Of a stretch of 64,000 nt of DNA, positions 40,688-49,766 are shown piece after piece. Positions within the stretch are counted from its first letter, which is position 1; the number at the start of each line of letters is the position of its first letter. The stretch lies in assembly GCA_937949945.1 (NCBI GenBank), contig CALFEQ010000076.1, positions 11,440 through 75,439 on the forward strand, read 5' to 3'. Below the pieces are notes generated by a model that worked only from the letters and a program-made list of their open reading frames with translations, had not been told where the DNA came from and searched no databases. Source of the stretch: an uncultured Myxococcales bacterium (GTDB lineage: Bacteria > Myxococcota_A > Polyangia > Polyangiales > Polyangiaceae). The position numbers and the translations under genes are program-made.

Positions 40688-41452
40688 TCACCTGCGCGCG
40701 CCGCGCGCCTTCATCTTCACGGTCTTCGTCTTCGCGTCGGCACGGCCGCGCGTCGCCTTCGGCCTCGCCCCCGGGTCCTCGACGATGAACCGAGCGACCG
40801 CGGCGGCGACCTCGTCGAGGACGCGCTCGCGCTCCTCTTCGCCCATTCGCTTCGGGATCGCGAGCGAGTGATCGCCGCCCTCGACGACGTGGACGCGTGC
40901 GCGACGAAGCGGCGCGAGGATCTTCTTCATCTCCGCCGCGGTCCCCAGGTGGTCGTTCGTCCCCTGCACGACGAGCATGCGCTGCTTCACCCGGAGGATC
41001 TCGTCCCGAACGAGCTCGGGCTTGCCCGGCGGATGGAGCGGGTAGCCGAGCAGCACGACGCCCGCGATGACGAGCCCCTCTCCGGCGGCCGCGATGTGCG
41101 TCGCGATCCGCCCGCCCATCGACTTCCCGCCGATGAAGAGCCGCTCCGTCGGGAGGCCGCCGCGCGCGCGGACGCTCGCGATGGCCGCGCGCCAACAAGC
41201 CTCGAGCAGCTCGACGCGATCGGGCATCTTCCGCCCGGCCTCCGCATACAGGAAGTTGAACGTCACGACGTCGACGCCCTTGCGCGCGATGCGCGTCGCC
41301 ATGTCGACCATGAACGGATGCGTACGCGGCGCGCCGGCGCCGTGCGCGAGGACGAGCGTGGCATCCGTCGGCTCGGCGGCGCGATGGATCGCGGCGCTCG
41401 TCTTGCCGTGCGTACCGACGTCGAACGTGAAGGTCGTCACTCTGCTCGCCAC
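40688..41452 (-). CDS. Alpha/beta hydrolase, KANL3/Tex30-like
   Basis: Cytoplasmic hydrolase of 254 aa with GTG start. LVLAHGAGAPRTHPFM forms the oxyanion region, FIGGKSMGGRIATH the nucleophile elbow (G-K-S-M-G, Ser about 107), MLVVQGTNDHLGT the acid block and VVEGGDHSLAIPKRMG the catalytic histidine. This is the 'dienelactone-hydrolase-like' KANL3/Tex30 branch. The tail from about 225 is Lys/Arg-rich and possibly disordered. Substrate unknown. It lies 21 bp after the metallopeptidase gene and may be co-transcribed with it. Confidence 0.82.
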   Translation of the reverse strand: MASRVTTFTFDVGTHGKTSAAIHRAAEPTDATLVLAHGAGAPRTHPFMVDMATRIARKGVDVVTFNFLYAEAGRKMPDRVELLEACWRAAIASVRARGGLPTERLFIGGKSMGGRIATHIAAAGEGLVIAGVVLLGYPLHPPGKPELVRDEILRVKQRMLVVQGTNDHLGTAAEMKKILAPLRRARVHVVEGGDHSLAIPKRMGEEERERVLDEVAAAVARFIVEDPGARPKATRGRADAKTKTVKMKARGARR

Positions 41453-41473
41453 GCCGGCGAGGATATCGCCTCC

Positions 41474-42541
41474 TCAGAGGGCGAGGGCCCACTTCGACCA
41501 GACGGCGTGGGCGGCGGCGGGCGTCATGCCGACGACCTCCCGGAACGCTCCCTCCCCCGTCGGATCGTCGGCCGCGTTGTCGCGCCAGCGCTGGTAGAAG
41601 GGCCACAGCTTGCCGCGGTCGTCGAGCCACTGGCACACGTAGCGCGCGAGCGCGTAGTGGAGGTCCTCGTCCTCGCCGCGGAAGACGTCGTCCTTCATGC
41701 CGAAGAGGCGATCGAGGCGGGCCTTGTCTCGCTCCTCCGGAGACGTGAGGGCCCGCTTCAGGCGCGCGTGCCGCCAGTTCTTGCCGCCATGGATCTCACC
41801 CGGCTTCCCGAGGAGCGGCTGCTCGAAGAGCGACGCAATCCCTTCGTTGATCCACGTCGGCGCGCCCGGGAAGTCGGCCTCGACGAGCGGATGGACGATC
41901 TCGTGCGTCAACGTCCCGACCCCGAGCCCGATGTTCATCACCATGTAGCGATCGCTCGGCTGGTAGAAGCCGTAGTGGGCGATGCACGGCGCGCCGTACT
42001 TCGTCTTGCAGAACGCCTCGTACGAGCTCGCGTCCGGGAAGAGGTAGACGCTGATGGCCTCGGACGGCTTCTTCGCGAAGCGGCCGTTCATGTAGCCCGC
42101 CATCGCGCTCCGCATCAGCGCGACGCTCCGCTGGAAGCGTCCGGCGTGAGAGCCGGGCGGGCCGACGACGACGAACACGTCGGAGACGATCGCGACCATC
42201 GCCTTCGCGCCGAGCTCCTCCTTCGCCTTCTTCGTGCGGCGCTCCCGGTCCGCCTCGAGGTCGTACTGCGGGTCGGCGGGCGGGGGCGCGGACGCGTCCG
42301 GCGGCTCGTCCGCCGTCGTCGCAGGCGCGGGAGCCTCGGAGCTCGCCGTGAGCGAGGGCGCGGCCGCCACGGGATTGCGCGCGGGTGGCGGCGGCTGCGC
42401 CCGCTCGGGCCCCGTGCAGGCGATGCCGAGGAGGACGAGCACGGCAGCGAGCGGACCCGTCGGACGCACGACGAGACGTCGCGCGGGCGCCGAAGAGCGT
42501 GACACGCGAGCCTCGTTTTGGACGTACGCTCTCCGCTTCAC
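41474..42541 (-). CDS. Zinc metallopeptidase-like lipoprotein
   Basis: Predicted lipoprotein of up to 355 aa. The lipobox is GPLAAVLVLLGIAC. With GTG 42541 the N-region is unusually long (41 residues); GTG 42505 would give a more normal signal peptide. GTG 42541 overlaps the stop of the upstream gene (GTGA), favouring coupling. After a Pro/Ala-rich linker, the catalytic part shows LTHEIVHPLVEADFP (HExxH about 213-217) and TWINEGIASLFEQ, the DUF1570/gluzincin pattern with downstream glutamate. Likely periplasmic or surface protease, target unknown. Confidence 0.75.
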   Translation of the reverse strand: MKRRAYVQNEARVSRSSAPARRLVVRPTGPLAAVLVLLGIACTGPERAQPPPPARNPVAAAPSLTASSEAPAPATTADEPPDASAPPPADPQYDLEADRERRTKKAKEELGAKAMVAIVSDVFVVVGPPGSHAGRFQRSVALMRSAMAGYMNGRFAKKPSEAISVYLFPDASSYEAFCKTKYGAPCIAHYGFYQPSDRYMVMNIGLGVGTLTHEIVHPLVEADFPGAPTWINEGIASLFEQPLLGKPGEIHGGKNWRHARLKRALTSPEERDKARLDRLFGMKDDVFRGEDEDLHYALARYVCQWLDDRGKLWPFYQRWRDNAADDPTGEGAFREVVGMTPAAAHAVWSKWALAL

Positions 42542-43725
42542 GCCGCCAGGTTCGCGAGGCTCTTCGGGAGCGGGAACTCGTAGGCGGCGCCCTGGAGGCC
42601 GACCTCGACGACGCGGTCCCAGTAACGGATGCCCATGGCCACGGCCGTCCGGTCGCCGAACGGCACGGCGCGCGTGAAGCGTTCCACGCCGGTGACGAGC
42701 CGTTTGAGCATCGGCATCGCATAGCGGATCGGCGTGCGCGGGACGCCGAGCTTGTCGGCGAGCTCGTCTCCGACGAGCTCGCGGCAGACGAGCCGCCCGA
42801 ACATGACGTTCCGGTGCGCCTCGCGCAGCTGCTTCTTCGTCACGCAGCCGTCGTAGGCGGCCTCGAAGAGCGCGCGCGTCAGATCACGCGAGTCCTGATC
42901 GGGGTCGCCCATCGTCATCGAGATGAGATCGGCGAGCCGCATCGCATCCGCCTCCGACGCGGGGAGCACGTCGGAGTCGACGCCGATGGTGCGCCCGACC
43001 CAACGCCAGAGATGGATGTACGCGTCGGCCTCTTCGTACGAGACCCGCATCCCGAGCTTGCGGAGGCCGTCGATGATCGACGCCGAGAAGAGCAGCGTCG
43101 TGCCTGCCATGTCGTGCTGGTTGATGGGGGTCCCCCACGCGTTCGAGTCCCAGCGCTCGCTCTTCAAGAGCATCTTGCGGACCTGCGCGTGGATGAGGCG
43201 CACCTTCAGCGTGATGCGCCAGCCGTCCGCGAAAGGACGCATCCCGCCCGGGCGCGAGACCGCCTGGACGAAGCGCGCGGTCTCGTTCAACCGGCGCGCG
43301 GCCTGCGCCTTGAGGCGGCCCGAGAAGATGAGCGGCTTGTTCCCTCCCGGTGACGCGTAGCCGAGCACGAGCGAGCGCGCGCCGAGGACGGCGCCGCCGA
43401 GCGGACCGGCCCGCAAGAGCAGCTCGCCGCCGCGATCGCAACGCTCCCAGTCGACCCACGCCGGTACGTAGGCGGCATCCTCGATGAGCTCGCGCATCGC
43501 GAGCGGCGCCTCCGGGATCGGATCGCCGTGGAGACCGCGCTCGAAGAGCTTCCATCCCGCGCCCTTGCCCATCTCGTCCATCGCGTCGATGACGCGATCG
43601 GCGAGGACGTCGCTCTCCCATAGATGGCGCCCGAGGCGATCGACGGCGTTCCCGAAGCGTGCTCGTGCAGCGTCCAGGTTGACGTATCGCGCCGGGAAGC
43701 GGGGCCGCTCGACGGAGGAGGTCAC
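42538..43725 (-). CDS. Oxygenase MpaB / DUF2236 family protein
   Basis: Cytoplasmic protein of 395 aa with GTG start. It shows the long helical pattern of the MpaB/latex-clearing-protein relatives: ARFVQAVSRPGGMRPFADGWR, RLIHAQVRKMLL and WGTPINQHDMAGTTLLFSASI, where the histidines in RLIHAQVR and NQHDM are candidate haem or metal ligands, then SYEEADAYIHLWRWVGRTIGV. Members oxidise polymers or act as haem oxygenases; the substrate is unclear. A -10-like TACATT lies seven bases before the GTG (43733-43738). Upstream gene of a pair with the metallopeptidase. Confidence 0.75.
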   Translation of the reverse strand: MTSSVERPRFPARYVNLDAARARFGNAVDRLGRHLWESDVLADRVIDAMDEMGKGAGWKLFERGLHGDPIPEAPLAMRELIEDAAYVPAWVDWERCDRGGELLLRAGPLGGAVLGARSLVLGYASPGGNKPLIFSGRLKAQAARRLNETARFVQAVSRPGGMRPFADGWRITLKVRLIHAQVRKMLLKSERWDSNAWGTPINQHDMAGTTLLFSASIIDGLRKLGMRVSYEEADAYIHLWRWVGRTIGVDSDVLPASEADAMRLADLISMTMGDPDQDSRDLTRALFEAAYDGCVTKKQLREAHRNVMFGRLVCRELVGDELADKLGVPRTPIRYAMPMLKRLVTGVERFTRAVPFGDRTAVAMGIRYWDRVVEVGLQGAAYEFPLPKSLANLAA

Positions 43726-43741
43726 GAGAGCAAATGTAGCC

Positions 43742-44521
43742 TCAGAAGCCGAGTGCGAGGAGCGGCCCTACGCTCCAACCGGCGAACTCGGTGCTCGTGA
43801 TCGTCTGGTACGAGACCTCGGCACCGAATGCGATCCGCGTGAAGTGGAGCATGAAGCCGCCGCCGCCCATGAGCGCGACGCCGGTCGCCTGCGGCTCGGT
43901 GACGTGCCCCGCGCCGGCGCCGCCCGTGACGAACGGCGCGAAGCGATCGATCGGCAGCACGAGCTTGATCGTCGGCATGCCGACGTAGACGTTCGGATCG
44001 ATGAAGTAGCCGGAGAGAGAGACGCCCGGGACGGCGATGACCGAGCCGGTGTCGAAGCCGTACCCGAAGCGGACCCCGAGGAAGAAGCCCGCCTTGCCGC
44101 CGCTGAACAGGACGCCGGGCGAGAGCCCCCACTGGAAGCCCGAGTAGTAGAGAGAGACGAGCATCCGTCCCTCGGACATGGGCTCGGGCGCGGGCTCCGC
44201 GGGAGCTTCGTCGAACGCGACGACGGAGCTCGGCGACGGCGTGCTCGACTCGGACGCGGCGTCCTCTTCGGAGGATGCTCCGCCCTCTTCGGCCCCCCGG
44301 TCCTCTTCGGGCGTCCCGTAGACTTCGCGGACCATCTCCGGCGACAGGTTGCCTTCGGGATCGCCGCAATACTCGTCGGAGCACTTTTTCTGCTCGCCGG
44401 GATGGTCGGGCGGCGGCTCTTCCACGTCGGGCTGGGCGTCCGGCTCCGCGGCTCGAGCCGCCGCCGGCGCGAGCAGGCTCGAGGAGACGGCGGCGGCGGC
44501 GATGACGAACAGCGGCCTCAC
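43742..44521 (-). CDS. Exported probable outer-membrane beta-barrel protein
   Basis: Protein of 259 aa with GTG start and signal peptide (LFVIAAAAVSSSLLAPAAARA). A low-complexity acidic/Pro region (about 25-115) precedes a beta-rich half: LVSLYYSGFQWGLSPGVLF, FFLGVRFGYGFDTGSVI, VSLSGYFIDPNVYVG and GPLLALGF at the C-terminus, with alternating hydrophobics and a terminal phenylalanine, as in small outer-membrane barrels. No family recognised. A short cysteine motif (KKCSDEYCGD) lies in the linker. Sixteen bp separate its 3' end from the upstream start of the MpaB-like gene. Confidence 0.6.
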   Translation of the reverse strand: MRPLFVIAAAAVSSSLLAPAAARAAEPDAQPDVEEPPPDHPGEQKKCSDEYCGDPEGNLSPEMVREVYGTPEEDRGAEEGGASSEEDAASESSTPSPSSVVAFDEAPAEPAPEPMSEGRMLVSLYYSGFQWGLSPGVLFSGGKAGFFLGVRFGYGFDTGSVIAVPGVSLSGYFIDPNVYVGMPTIKLVLPIDRFAPFVTGGAGAGHVTEPQATGVALMGGGGFMLHFTRIAFGAEVSYQTITSTEFAGWSVGPLLALGF

Positions 44522-44560
44522 GGCCGGCCATCCTACTCCGTCTGGACGAGCTCGGAGCGG

Positions 44561-45400
44561 TCAGCGCGACGCGCGCGCGCGCTTCTCCTCGTACATCGCG
44601 CGATCGGCGCGGCACACGAGCTCCTCGGCGGAGGCGCCTTGCTCGGCGATCGCGATCCCCGCGGAGAACGACGTCGCGAACGGCGCCGTGAGCTCCTCGA
44701 ACCGGGTGCGGAGACGTTGGACGGCCGCGTTCGCCTCCTCGGGAGACACGTCGACGAGCATGAGGGCGAACTCGTCGCCGCCGAGGCGCGCGACGACGTC
44801 ACCGCGACGGAGGACCATGCGCGACGCCTCCGCCATCATGCGGAGGACCTCGTCGCCGCGCGCGTGTCCGTGCTCGTCGTTCACGCGCTTGAAGCCGTCG
44901 AGATCGATGAACACGACGGCCACGCGACGCTTCCGCTGCAAGAGCTCGTGCTGGAGCAGGTTCATGAAGTGCGTGCGACGAGGCAGCCCGGTCACGCCGT
45001 CCGATCCCGCCTCCTCGAGCGCGCGCTCGAGCAGCGACGGCGCGACCATGATCGGCCGGCTGTCGCGCGGACTGCGGCGGCTCGGCGGACGCATCGTGAT
45101 GAGATCGAGCGCCGCGACGCGGACGTGGACGACGCGACCGAGCGCGCGCGACAGCTCGCGACGGTGCCGGAGGACGTGCTCGAACAACTCGCGGGCTTCG
45201 TCCTCGGGCAAGCTCATCCCGAGCATCAAACGCATGAGCTCGGCGTGTGGCTCGGCCGTGGTGCGTGCGCGATCGGCAACGAGACGGCGGAGCTCGTCGT
45301 CGTCGAGGATGCGGTCGAACACGTCCTCGCGGATGAGCTGCCAAGCGGTAGCGCTCTCTGCTTGACCGCTCCGCGGCGGCGCGATCGACGACAGCGACAT
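44561..45400 (-). CDS. GGDEF-domain diguanylate cyclase
   Basis: Protein of 279 aa with a helical N-terminal domain (about 1-105) of unknown type and a C-terminal GGDEF domain. Active-site RLGGDEFAL (GGDEF 207-211) is intact, and an inhibitory I-site R-x-x-D (198-201) sits exactly five residues before it. FIDLDGFKRVNDEHGHARGD is also complete, so synthesis of cyclic di-GMP with product inhibition is expected. Cytoplasmic. ATG 45400 is preferred; in-frame sequence up to 45520 is Arg/Ser-rich. Confidence 0.9.
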   Translation of the reverse strand: MSLSSIAPPRSGQAESATAWQLIREDVFDRILDDDELRRLVADRARTTAEPHAELMRLMLGMSLPEDEARELFEHVLRHRRELSRALGRVVHVRVAALDLITMRPPSRRSPRDSRPIMVAPSLLERALEEAGSDGVTGLPRRTHFMNLLQHELLQRKRRVAVVFIDLDGFKRVNDEHGHARGDEVLRMMAEASRMVLRRGDVVARLGGDEFALMLVDVSPEEANAAVQRLRTRFEELTAPFATSFSAGIAIAEQGASAEELVCRADRAMYEEKRARASR

Positions 45401-45736
45401 GGGCCGGCGATGAAGATGCTCACGCCGTGCCGTCGTCGCCACCCCAGGCGAAGGAATGACACGAGATCGGGAAGATGAGGCGGCTCGATAGTTCAAGGTT
45501 CGCCGACAAAACGGCGGCACATGGCTACCCCTTCCCGGTCGCGCTTCGAGTAGATGCGTGCATATCGCACATAGTTTCCGGCGATCGCCCTCCGCGCTCG
45601 GAGGTCGCCCGCACCTCTGACTTCGCGATCAGGGGGGTGCAAATCCGTCCTCAGTCCTCAGTCCTCAGTCCTCAGCGAAGGTCGCCGTCGAGAATCACGA
45701 CAGCCCTCCAGCGAAGGCGGACAGCCGAGGGTTCGA
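45401..45736. other. Gene-free region upstream of the GGDEF gene
   Basis: 336 bp between the GGDEF start and the end of the metallophosphoesterase gene, both on the minus strand. The part from 45480 to 45600 is lower in GC and should contain the GGDEF promoter; no clear consensus was found. It carries the heptamer array at 45647-45674. No reading frame with coding character was seen. Confidence 0.6.
45647..45674. repeat. Four tandem GTCCTCA heptamers
   Basis: Four perfect head-to-tail copies of GTCCTCA. The same heptamer forms arrays at 52185-52212 and, inverted, 52467-52487. No spacers, so not a CRISPR. Comparable to the short tandem heptamer repeats known from cyanobacterial genomes. Confidence 0.85.
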
Positions 45737-46897
45737 CTACCCGGCGACGAGCTCGATCTCCGTGATCTCCGCAGGGGCGCCGACGCGCATCGGCGGGCCC
45801 CAGTAGCCCGTGCCTCGGCTGACGTAGATCTGCGCGCGCGTGAGCTTGTGCAGCCCCGCGACGAACGGCTGCTGCAGGCGGACGGCGAGGTTCCACGGGA
45901 ACATCTGACCACCGTGCGTGTGGCCGGAGAGCTGGAGATCGACGCCGAGCTGGTCCGCGAGCTCGATCCCGCGCGGCTGGTGTGCGAGCAGGACGCACGC
46001 GCGATCGGGCTCACGACCGGCGAGCGCGCGACGGAGATCGGGGCCGTGCCCCGGGCTCAGGCCCCGTGAGGACTGGTCGTCGATGCCGGCGAGGTCGAAG
46101 CCGTCCGCGCCTCCGATGCGCACGCGCTCGTTGCGGAGCACGCGGATCCCGAGCGTCTCGAGGTACGCGATCCATTCGTCGGCGCCCGAGTAGTACTCGT
46201 GGTTGCCCGTCACGAAGTACACGCCGTGCTTCGCCTTCAGCTTCGCGAGCGGGGCGACGTGCTCTTTCAGCTCTTCGACCGAGCCGTCGACGAGATCGCC
46301 CGTGATCGCGACGACGTCGGGCTCGAGCGCGTTCACCCTCGCGACGATGTCTTCGATGAAGCCTTTGCCGATGGTGGGGCCGACGTGGACGTCCGTGAGC
46401 TGCACGATGCGCGTCCCCGAGAGCGAGCGCGCGAGGCGATCGAGCGTGACGCGCACGCGTTTGACCTCCACCGGCGAGAGCGCGCTCACGACGCCGACGC
46501 CGCTCGTGCCCAGCCCGAGGAGCGCAGCTGCACCTGCGAAGAGCCGCGAGATCGCCAGACGCCGGTCGGGGTCTTCGAGGACGGCCGGTCCTTGGACGCG
46601 CATCGCGACGACCCGCAAGAGATCGGACAGGCCGAGCGACATCACGAGGAAGAAGACGACGCCGAGCCAGACGTACGCGATCCACATGAACGGCGAGGCG
46701 ACGACCCTCGGCAAGAACCGGAACGCCGCGAAGCCGCTCATCAGGAGGACGAACAGCACGACGATCGCGATCGTCGCCACGCGGCCCCACGGCGCAGGCA
46801 GCGCGGCGTCCCGGACGAGGCGAGCCCAGACGTACCGGTGCGCGGCCCCCATCACGAGCGACGCGAGGAGGAAGAACACGAGGTAACGAGCCGCCAT
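45737..46897 (-). CDS. Membrane-anchored metallophosphoesterase
   Basis: Protein of 386 aa with four hydrophobic segments in the first 145 residues and a calcineurin-like phosphatase domain behind them. Metal-binding motifs in order: LTDVHVG, VAITGDLVDG, TGNHEYY, LLAHQP and LSGHTHGGQ, all intact. The YkuE/YaeI-like class often acts on lipid or nucleotide substrates such as UDP-diacylglucosamine. A -10-like TAGACT (46906-46911) lies eight bases before the ATG, suggesting a leaderless mRNA. Follows the Eis-like gene on the same strand after 124 bp. Confidence 0.9.
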   Translation of the reverse strand: MAARYLVFFLLASLVMGAAHRYVWARLVRDAALPAPWGRVATIAIVVLFVLLMSGFAAFRFLPRVVASPFMWIAYVWLGVVFFLVMSLGLSDLLRVVAMRVQGPAVLEDPDRRLAISRLFAGAAALLGLGTSGVGVVSALSPVEVKRVRVTLDRLARSLSGTRIVQLTDVHVGPTIGKGFIEDIVARVNALEPDVVAITGDLVDGSVEELKEHVAPLAKLKAKHGVYFVTGNHEYYSGADEWIAYLETLGIRVLRNERVRIGGADGFDLAGIDDQSSRGLSPGHGPDLRRALAGREPDRACVLLAHQPRGIELADQLGVDLQLSGHTHGGQMFPWNLAVRLQQPFVAGLHKLTRAQIYVSRGTGYWGPPMRVGAPAEITEIELVAG

Positions 46898-47021
46898 CGT
46901 CGTCTAGTCTATCGAACCTGTCGCCCGGCCGCGGCGCCGTCGCCGGCCGGACGACTCCCGCCCGAGCCTACGATGCGTCTCGCTGCGGCCTCGTTGCGCG
47001 CAGCGAGCTCGAAGCCTTCGA

Positions 47022-48206
47022 TCAGAAGAAGTCGCGGGTCGTCGGGTACGGCCCGGCGAACCATTCGTCGAGCAGGACGCACGTCTCTTCGTCCGCCTCG
47101 AGCCATCCGGCCTGCACGAGCACGTGCGCCGAAGCATGACCGGTGTAGAGCGCGGCGAGCCCACGCTCCGAGATCGTGGCCCGCGGCGCGCCGCCGTCGC
47201 TCGACAAGACGACGACCCTCGCACGTCCGTCCTCGAGCGACACGGCCCACCGACCGGCGTTCTCCGGGAGCGAGGCATCGGCCACCTCGAGGATCACGGT
47301 CCCTCGCGCGCTGCGCGGCCACCCGCGCTGCACGAGCGCACGCTCGACGTCGACGACGCGAACCATGAAGTAGTCGGGCATGGAGATCGTGACGTGCCGC
47401 TCGGGCAAGAGGTTCGTGAAGACGTCGGACGGTCCGCCCTTCCACTTCACCGTGGCGGCCAGCGAGCGGTACTCGACGAGCAGCCGGAGGATCGCGCGCG
47501 CCGCCCTCGGGGTCTTCGCGGCGAGGTCGGTGACCGTCACGGTCGACGGTTCTCCCGCCATCACGTGCGCGACGACGACGTAGCCCTCGACCTCGCCACC
47601 GTGCGCGACGGTGAACGTCTTCGTCGTCATCTTGCGCGGCTGCGACACGCGCGACCAGAGGTACGGTCCGCGATCGAGGTATCCCGCGTGACGCGGCGCC
47701 GTCGCGCGGTAGATCGCCATCACCTCCTCGGGCGTGCCCTCGACCTCGCCGATCGTCACGTCGCGGACGCGCTCCACCTCGAGCGTCCTCGGGTCGAACG
47801 AGATGGTGAAGCACGCACCCGCGCGCTCGTATCCCGCGCGGCGGTAGAGGCTCACGGTCGCCGGGTACAGCGTCGAGAGCGCGAAGCCGCGCGCACGCGC
47901 CTGGCGGAGCATCGACACCATCATCCCCGCCGCCACGCCGCGGCCACGCTCGTGCGGCGCGACCGCGACGCCCGCCACGCCCAGCGTCGAGACCGAGCGC
48001 CCGCCGAAGTACTGCCCCATGGGGATCTCGAGCAGGCCGCCGATCACGGTGCTCCCGCGCTCGAGCACGCGGACGTTCTCGACGCCGGCGCGGGCGAGCC
48101 AGGGCTTCACGTCGTCGATCGTCAGCCCGAACGCGTGGCCGACGATCGGGCTGACACGATCGAGGTCCGCCTCCTTCGCGGTCCTCAGCTCGGCGGGGAG
48201 ATCCAT
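47022..48206 (-). CDS. Eis-like GNAT N-acetyltransferase
   Basis: Cytoplasmic enzyme of 394 aa with the three-part layout of the Eis family. An N-terminal GNAT domain has LGVAGVAVAPHERGRGVAAGMM (acetyl-CoA loop R/Q-x-x-G-x-G/A) and TLYPATVSLYRRAGYERAG; a second degenerate GNAT-like part follows; and a C-terminal SCP2-like domain ends at the family's conserved terminal carboxylate region (TTRDFF). The family acetylates amines on aminoglycosides or peptides; the substrate here is unknown. ATG 48206 selected. Divergent from the sigma-like gene at 48300. Confidence 0.85.
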   Translation of the reverse strand: MDLPAELRTAKEADLDRVSPIVGHAFGLTIDDVKPWLARAGVENVRVLERGSTVIGGLLEIPMGQYFGGRSVSTLGVAGVAVAPHERGRGVAAGMMVSMLRQARARGFALSTLYPATVSLYRRAGYERAGACFTISFDPRTLEVERVRDVTIGEVEGTPEEVMAIYRATAPRHAGYLDRGPYLWSRVSQPRKMTTKTFTVAHGGEVEGYVVVAHVMAGEPSTVTVTDLAAKTPRAARAILRLLVEYRSLAATVKWKGGPSDVFTNLLPERHVTISMPDYFMVRVVDVERALVQRGWPRSARGTVILEVADASLPENAGRWAVSLEDGRARVVVLSSDGGAPRATISERGLAALYTGHASAHVLVQAGWLEADEETCVLLDEWFAGPYPTTRDFF

Positions 48207-48299
48207 TCCGGCATGATGCCATCGGACGCAAACGGCGGACACGACAGCGAATCGGCTGAGCTCCGAGCCCGAGGAACCGTGCGGTGATACGGTCCAGTC

Positions 48300-49094
48300 A
48301 TGGACCGCGGCGCTCTCGCACGCCTCGTCAAGAGGGCACGGAACGAATGGCCTGCCCTCGGGTCGGTGACGGACGCAGAGCTCGAGGCCTTCATCCTGGC
48401 GCGCTTCCCGCTCGAGCACCTGGACGACACCATCCCCGCCGAAGACCTGCTCCTCGCGTACGCGTGCTCGAGGAACGTCCGCGCGGGGCACGACGCGCTC
48501 TGGGAGCTCACGCAGGCCGACGTGAACCAGGCGTATGCGCGCATCCGGCCGCCGCTCGGTGCGAGCGAGGCTCGTCAGCTCGTCTTCGATCGACTGCTCG
48601 TCGCGCCGGAGGGAGGCGTCGCGCGGATCGCCCAGTACGGAGGCGATCGCCCGCTGGTCGGCTTCGTCCGCTCGTTCGCGACGCGCACGCTCCTCGAGGT
48701 CGCGAACGGCAAGAAGACCCTCGACACGCTCGAGGAAGCGCTCCTGCGCGACCGCCCGGGCCTCGAGCCCGAGCTCGCGGCGCTGAAGAAGGGCCATGTC
48801 GAGGAGTTCGGCGTCGCCATCAAGCTCACCGTTTCGTCGCTCGCTCCGCACGAGCGGGAGATCCTCCGCTACGCGGTCGCCGAGAACGTCGGGGCCAAGC
48901 TGCTCGGGTGGATGTACGCCGTCCCGCGCGCGACGGCCGTCGACTGGGTGACGGCAGCGAGGGAGAAGCTCGAGCTGCGCGCCCGACAGAACCTCGGCGA
49001 GCGGCTGCGGGTGTCGGATCGCGACCTGGCGAACGCGAACGCTTACGTGAGGCGGCAGCTCGATCTCGCGCTCGAGCGAGGGCTCGCCGAGTGA
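48300..49094 (+). CDS. Myxobacterial sigma-70-like protein
   Basis: Protein of 264 aa. The C-terminal half resembles region 4 of the divergent sigma factors common in Myxococcota: LTVSSLAPHEREILRYAVAE, then GWMYAVPRATAVDWVTAARE as a helix-turn-helix, then the tail RLRVSDRDLANANAYVRRQL and ALERGL. The N-terminal half (LARLVKRARNEWPAL, DLLLAYACS) could be region 2-like but is weak. A promoter-specificity or anti-sigma-type role is inferred; no linked anti-sigma gene is seen. ATG start; a weak -10-like TGATAC lies nine bases upstream. Confidence 0.6.
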   Translation: MDRGALARLVKRARNEWPALGSVTDAELEAFILARFPLEHLDDTIPAEDLLLAYACSRNVRAGHDALWELTQADVNQAYARIRPPLGASEARQLVFDRLLVAPEGGVARIAQYGGDRPLVGFVRSFATRTLLEVANGKKTLDTLEEALLRDRPGLEPELAALKKGHVEEFGVAIKLTVSSLAPHEREILRYAVAENVGAKLLGWMYAVPRATAVDWVTAAREKLELRARQNLGERLRVSDRDLANANAYVRRQLDLALERGLAE

Positions 49095-49101
49095 AGCGCG
49101 C

Positions 49102-49647
49102 TCAGAGCTTCGTGTCGGCGAGCTTCAGCACGGCCGCGAGCTCTGCGTCCGTCACCGGCGTGACCGAGATCCGATTGCGCCGGACGAGCGCCATCTTGGA
49201 GAGGAGCGGATGCGCCTTGATCGTGGCGAGCGAGACGGGCTTGCGGAGCTTCTTGATCGGCTCGACGTCGATCGCGCTCCAGTCCTCGTCCGTCGTCGGA
49301 TCCTGGTACGCCTCGCGTGCCACTCGCGCGAGCCCGACGATCTCGAGCCCCTCGTTGGAGTGATAGTAGAGGAGGAGATCGCCCTTCTTCATCGAGCGTA
49401 GCGTGTTCCGCGCCTCGTAGTTCCGCACGCCGTCCCAGACGGTCCGGCCGTCGGCGAGGAGCTGATCGAACGAGTAGACGTACGGCTCGCTCTTCATGAC
49501 GAAGCACCGATAGGAGCTCGACGCGGGCGTCTTCGACGCCACACGCGTCTTCTTGGCCGGCTTCGCCGGCGCTGCCGCCTTCTTCTTCGCCTTGGTCGCG
49601 CCCGCTTTCGTCGAGCGTGTCGTCGTCTTCTTCGGCCGCTTCGTCAT
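49102..49647 (-). CDS. EVE-domain protein
   Basis: Protein of 181 aa. A 45-residue Lys/Ala/Pro-rich basic tail (KKAAAPAKPAKK) precedes a complete EVE domain (PUA-like): YRCFVMKSEPYVYSFDQLL, VWDGVRNYEARNTLRSMKKGDLLLYYHSN and VGLARVAREAYQDPT. EVE domains bind modified bases in DNA or RNA; aromatic and Ser/Glu residues of the pocket (KSEP, YHSN) are present. The histone-like tail may add non-specific nucleic-acid binding. ATG 49647. It converges on the sigma-like gene. Confidence 0.9.
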   Translation of the reverse strand: MTKRPKKTTTRSTKAGATKAKKKAAAPAKPAKKTRVASKTPASSSYRCFVMKSEPYVYSFDQLLADGRTVWDGVRNYEARNTLRSMKKGDLLLYYHSNEGLEIVGLARVAREAYQDPTTDEDWSAIDVEPIKKLRKPVSLATIKAHPLLSKMALVRRNRISVTPVTDAELAAVLKLADTKL

Positions 49648-49766
49648 CGGCCGAGGAGTGTACGGTCGCAGGCGCGCGCGACGCCATGCCGTCTTCGGCG
49701 TCGCGCGCGTCGGAGCGCGGGGTTCGCGTCCCGCTCGACTTTGCCGGGCGAAGACGCCTTGCGATA

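Noticed and set aside
45647..45674. Tandem GTCCTCA units considered as a CRISPR array
   Set aside because: Units are seven bases with no spacers and no cas genes are nearby.
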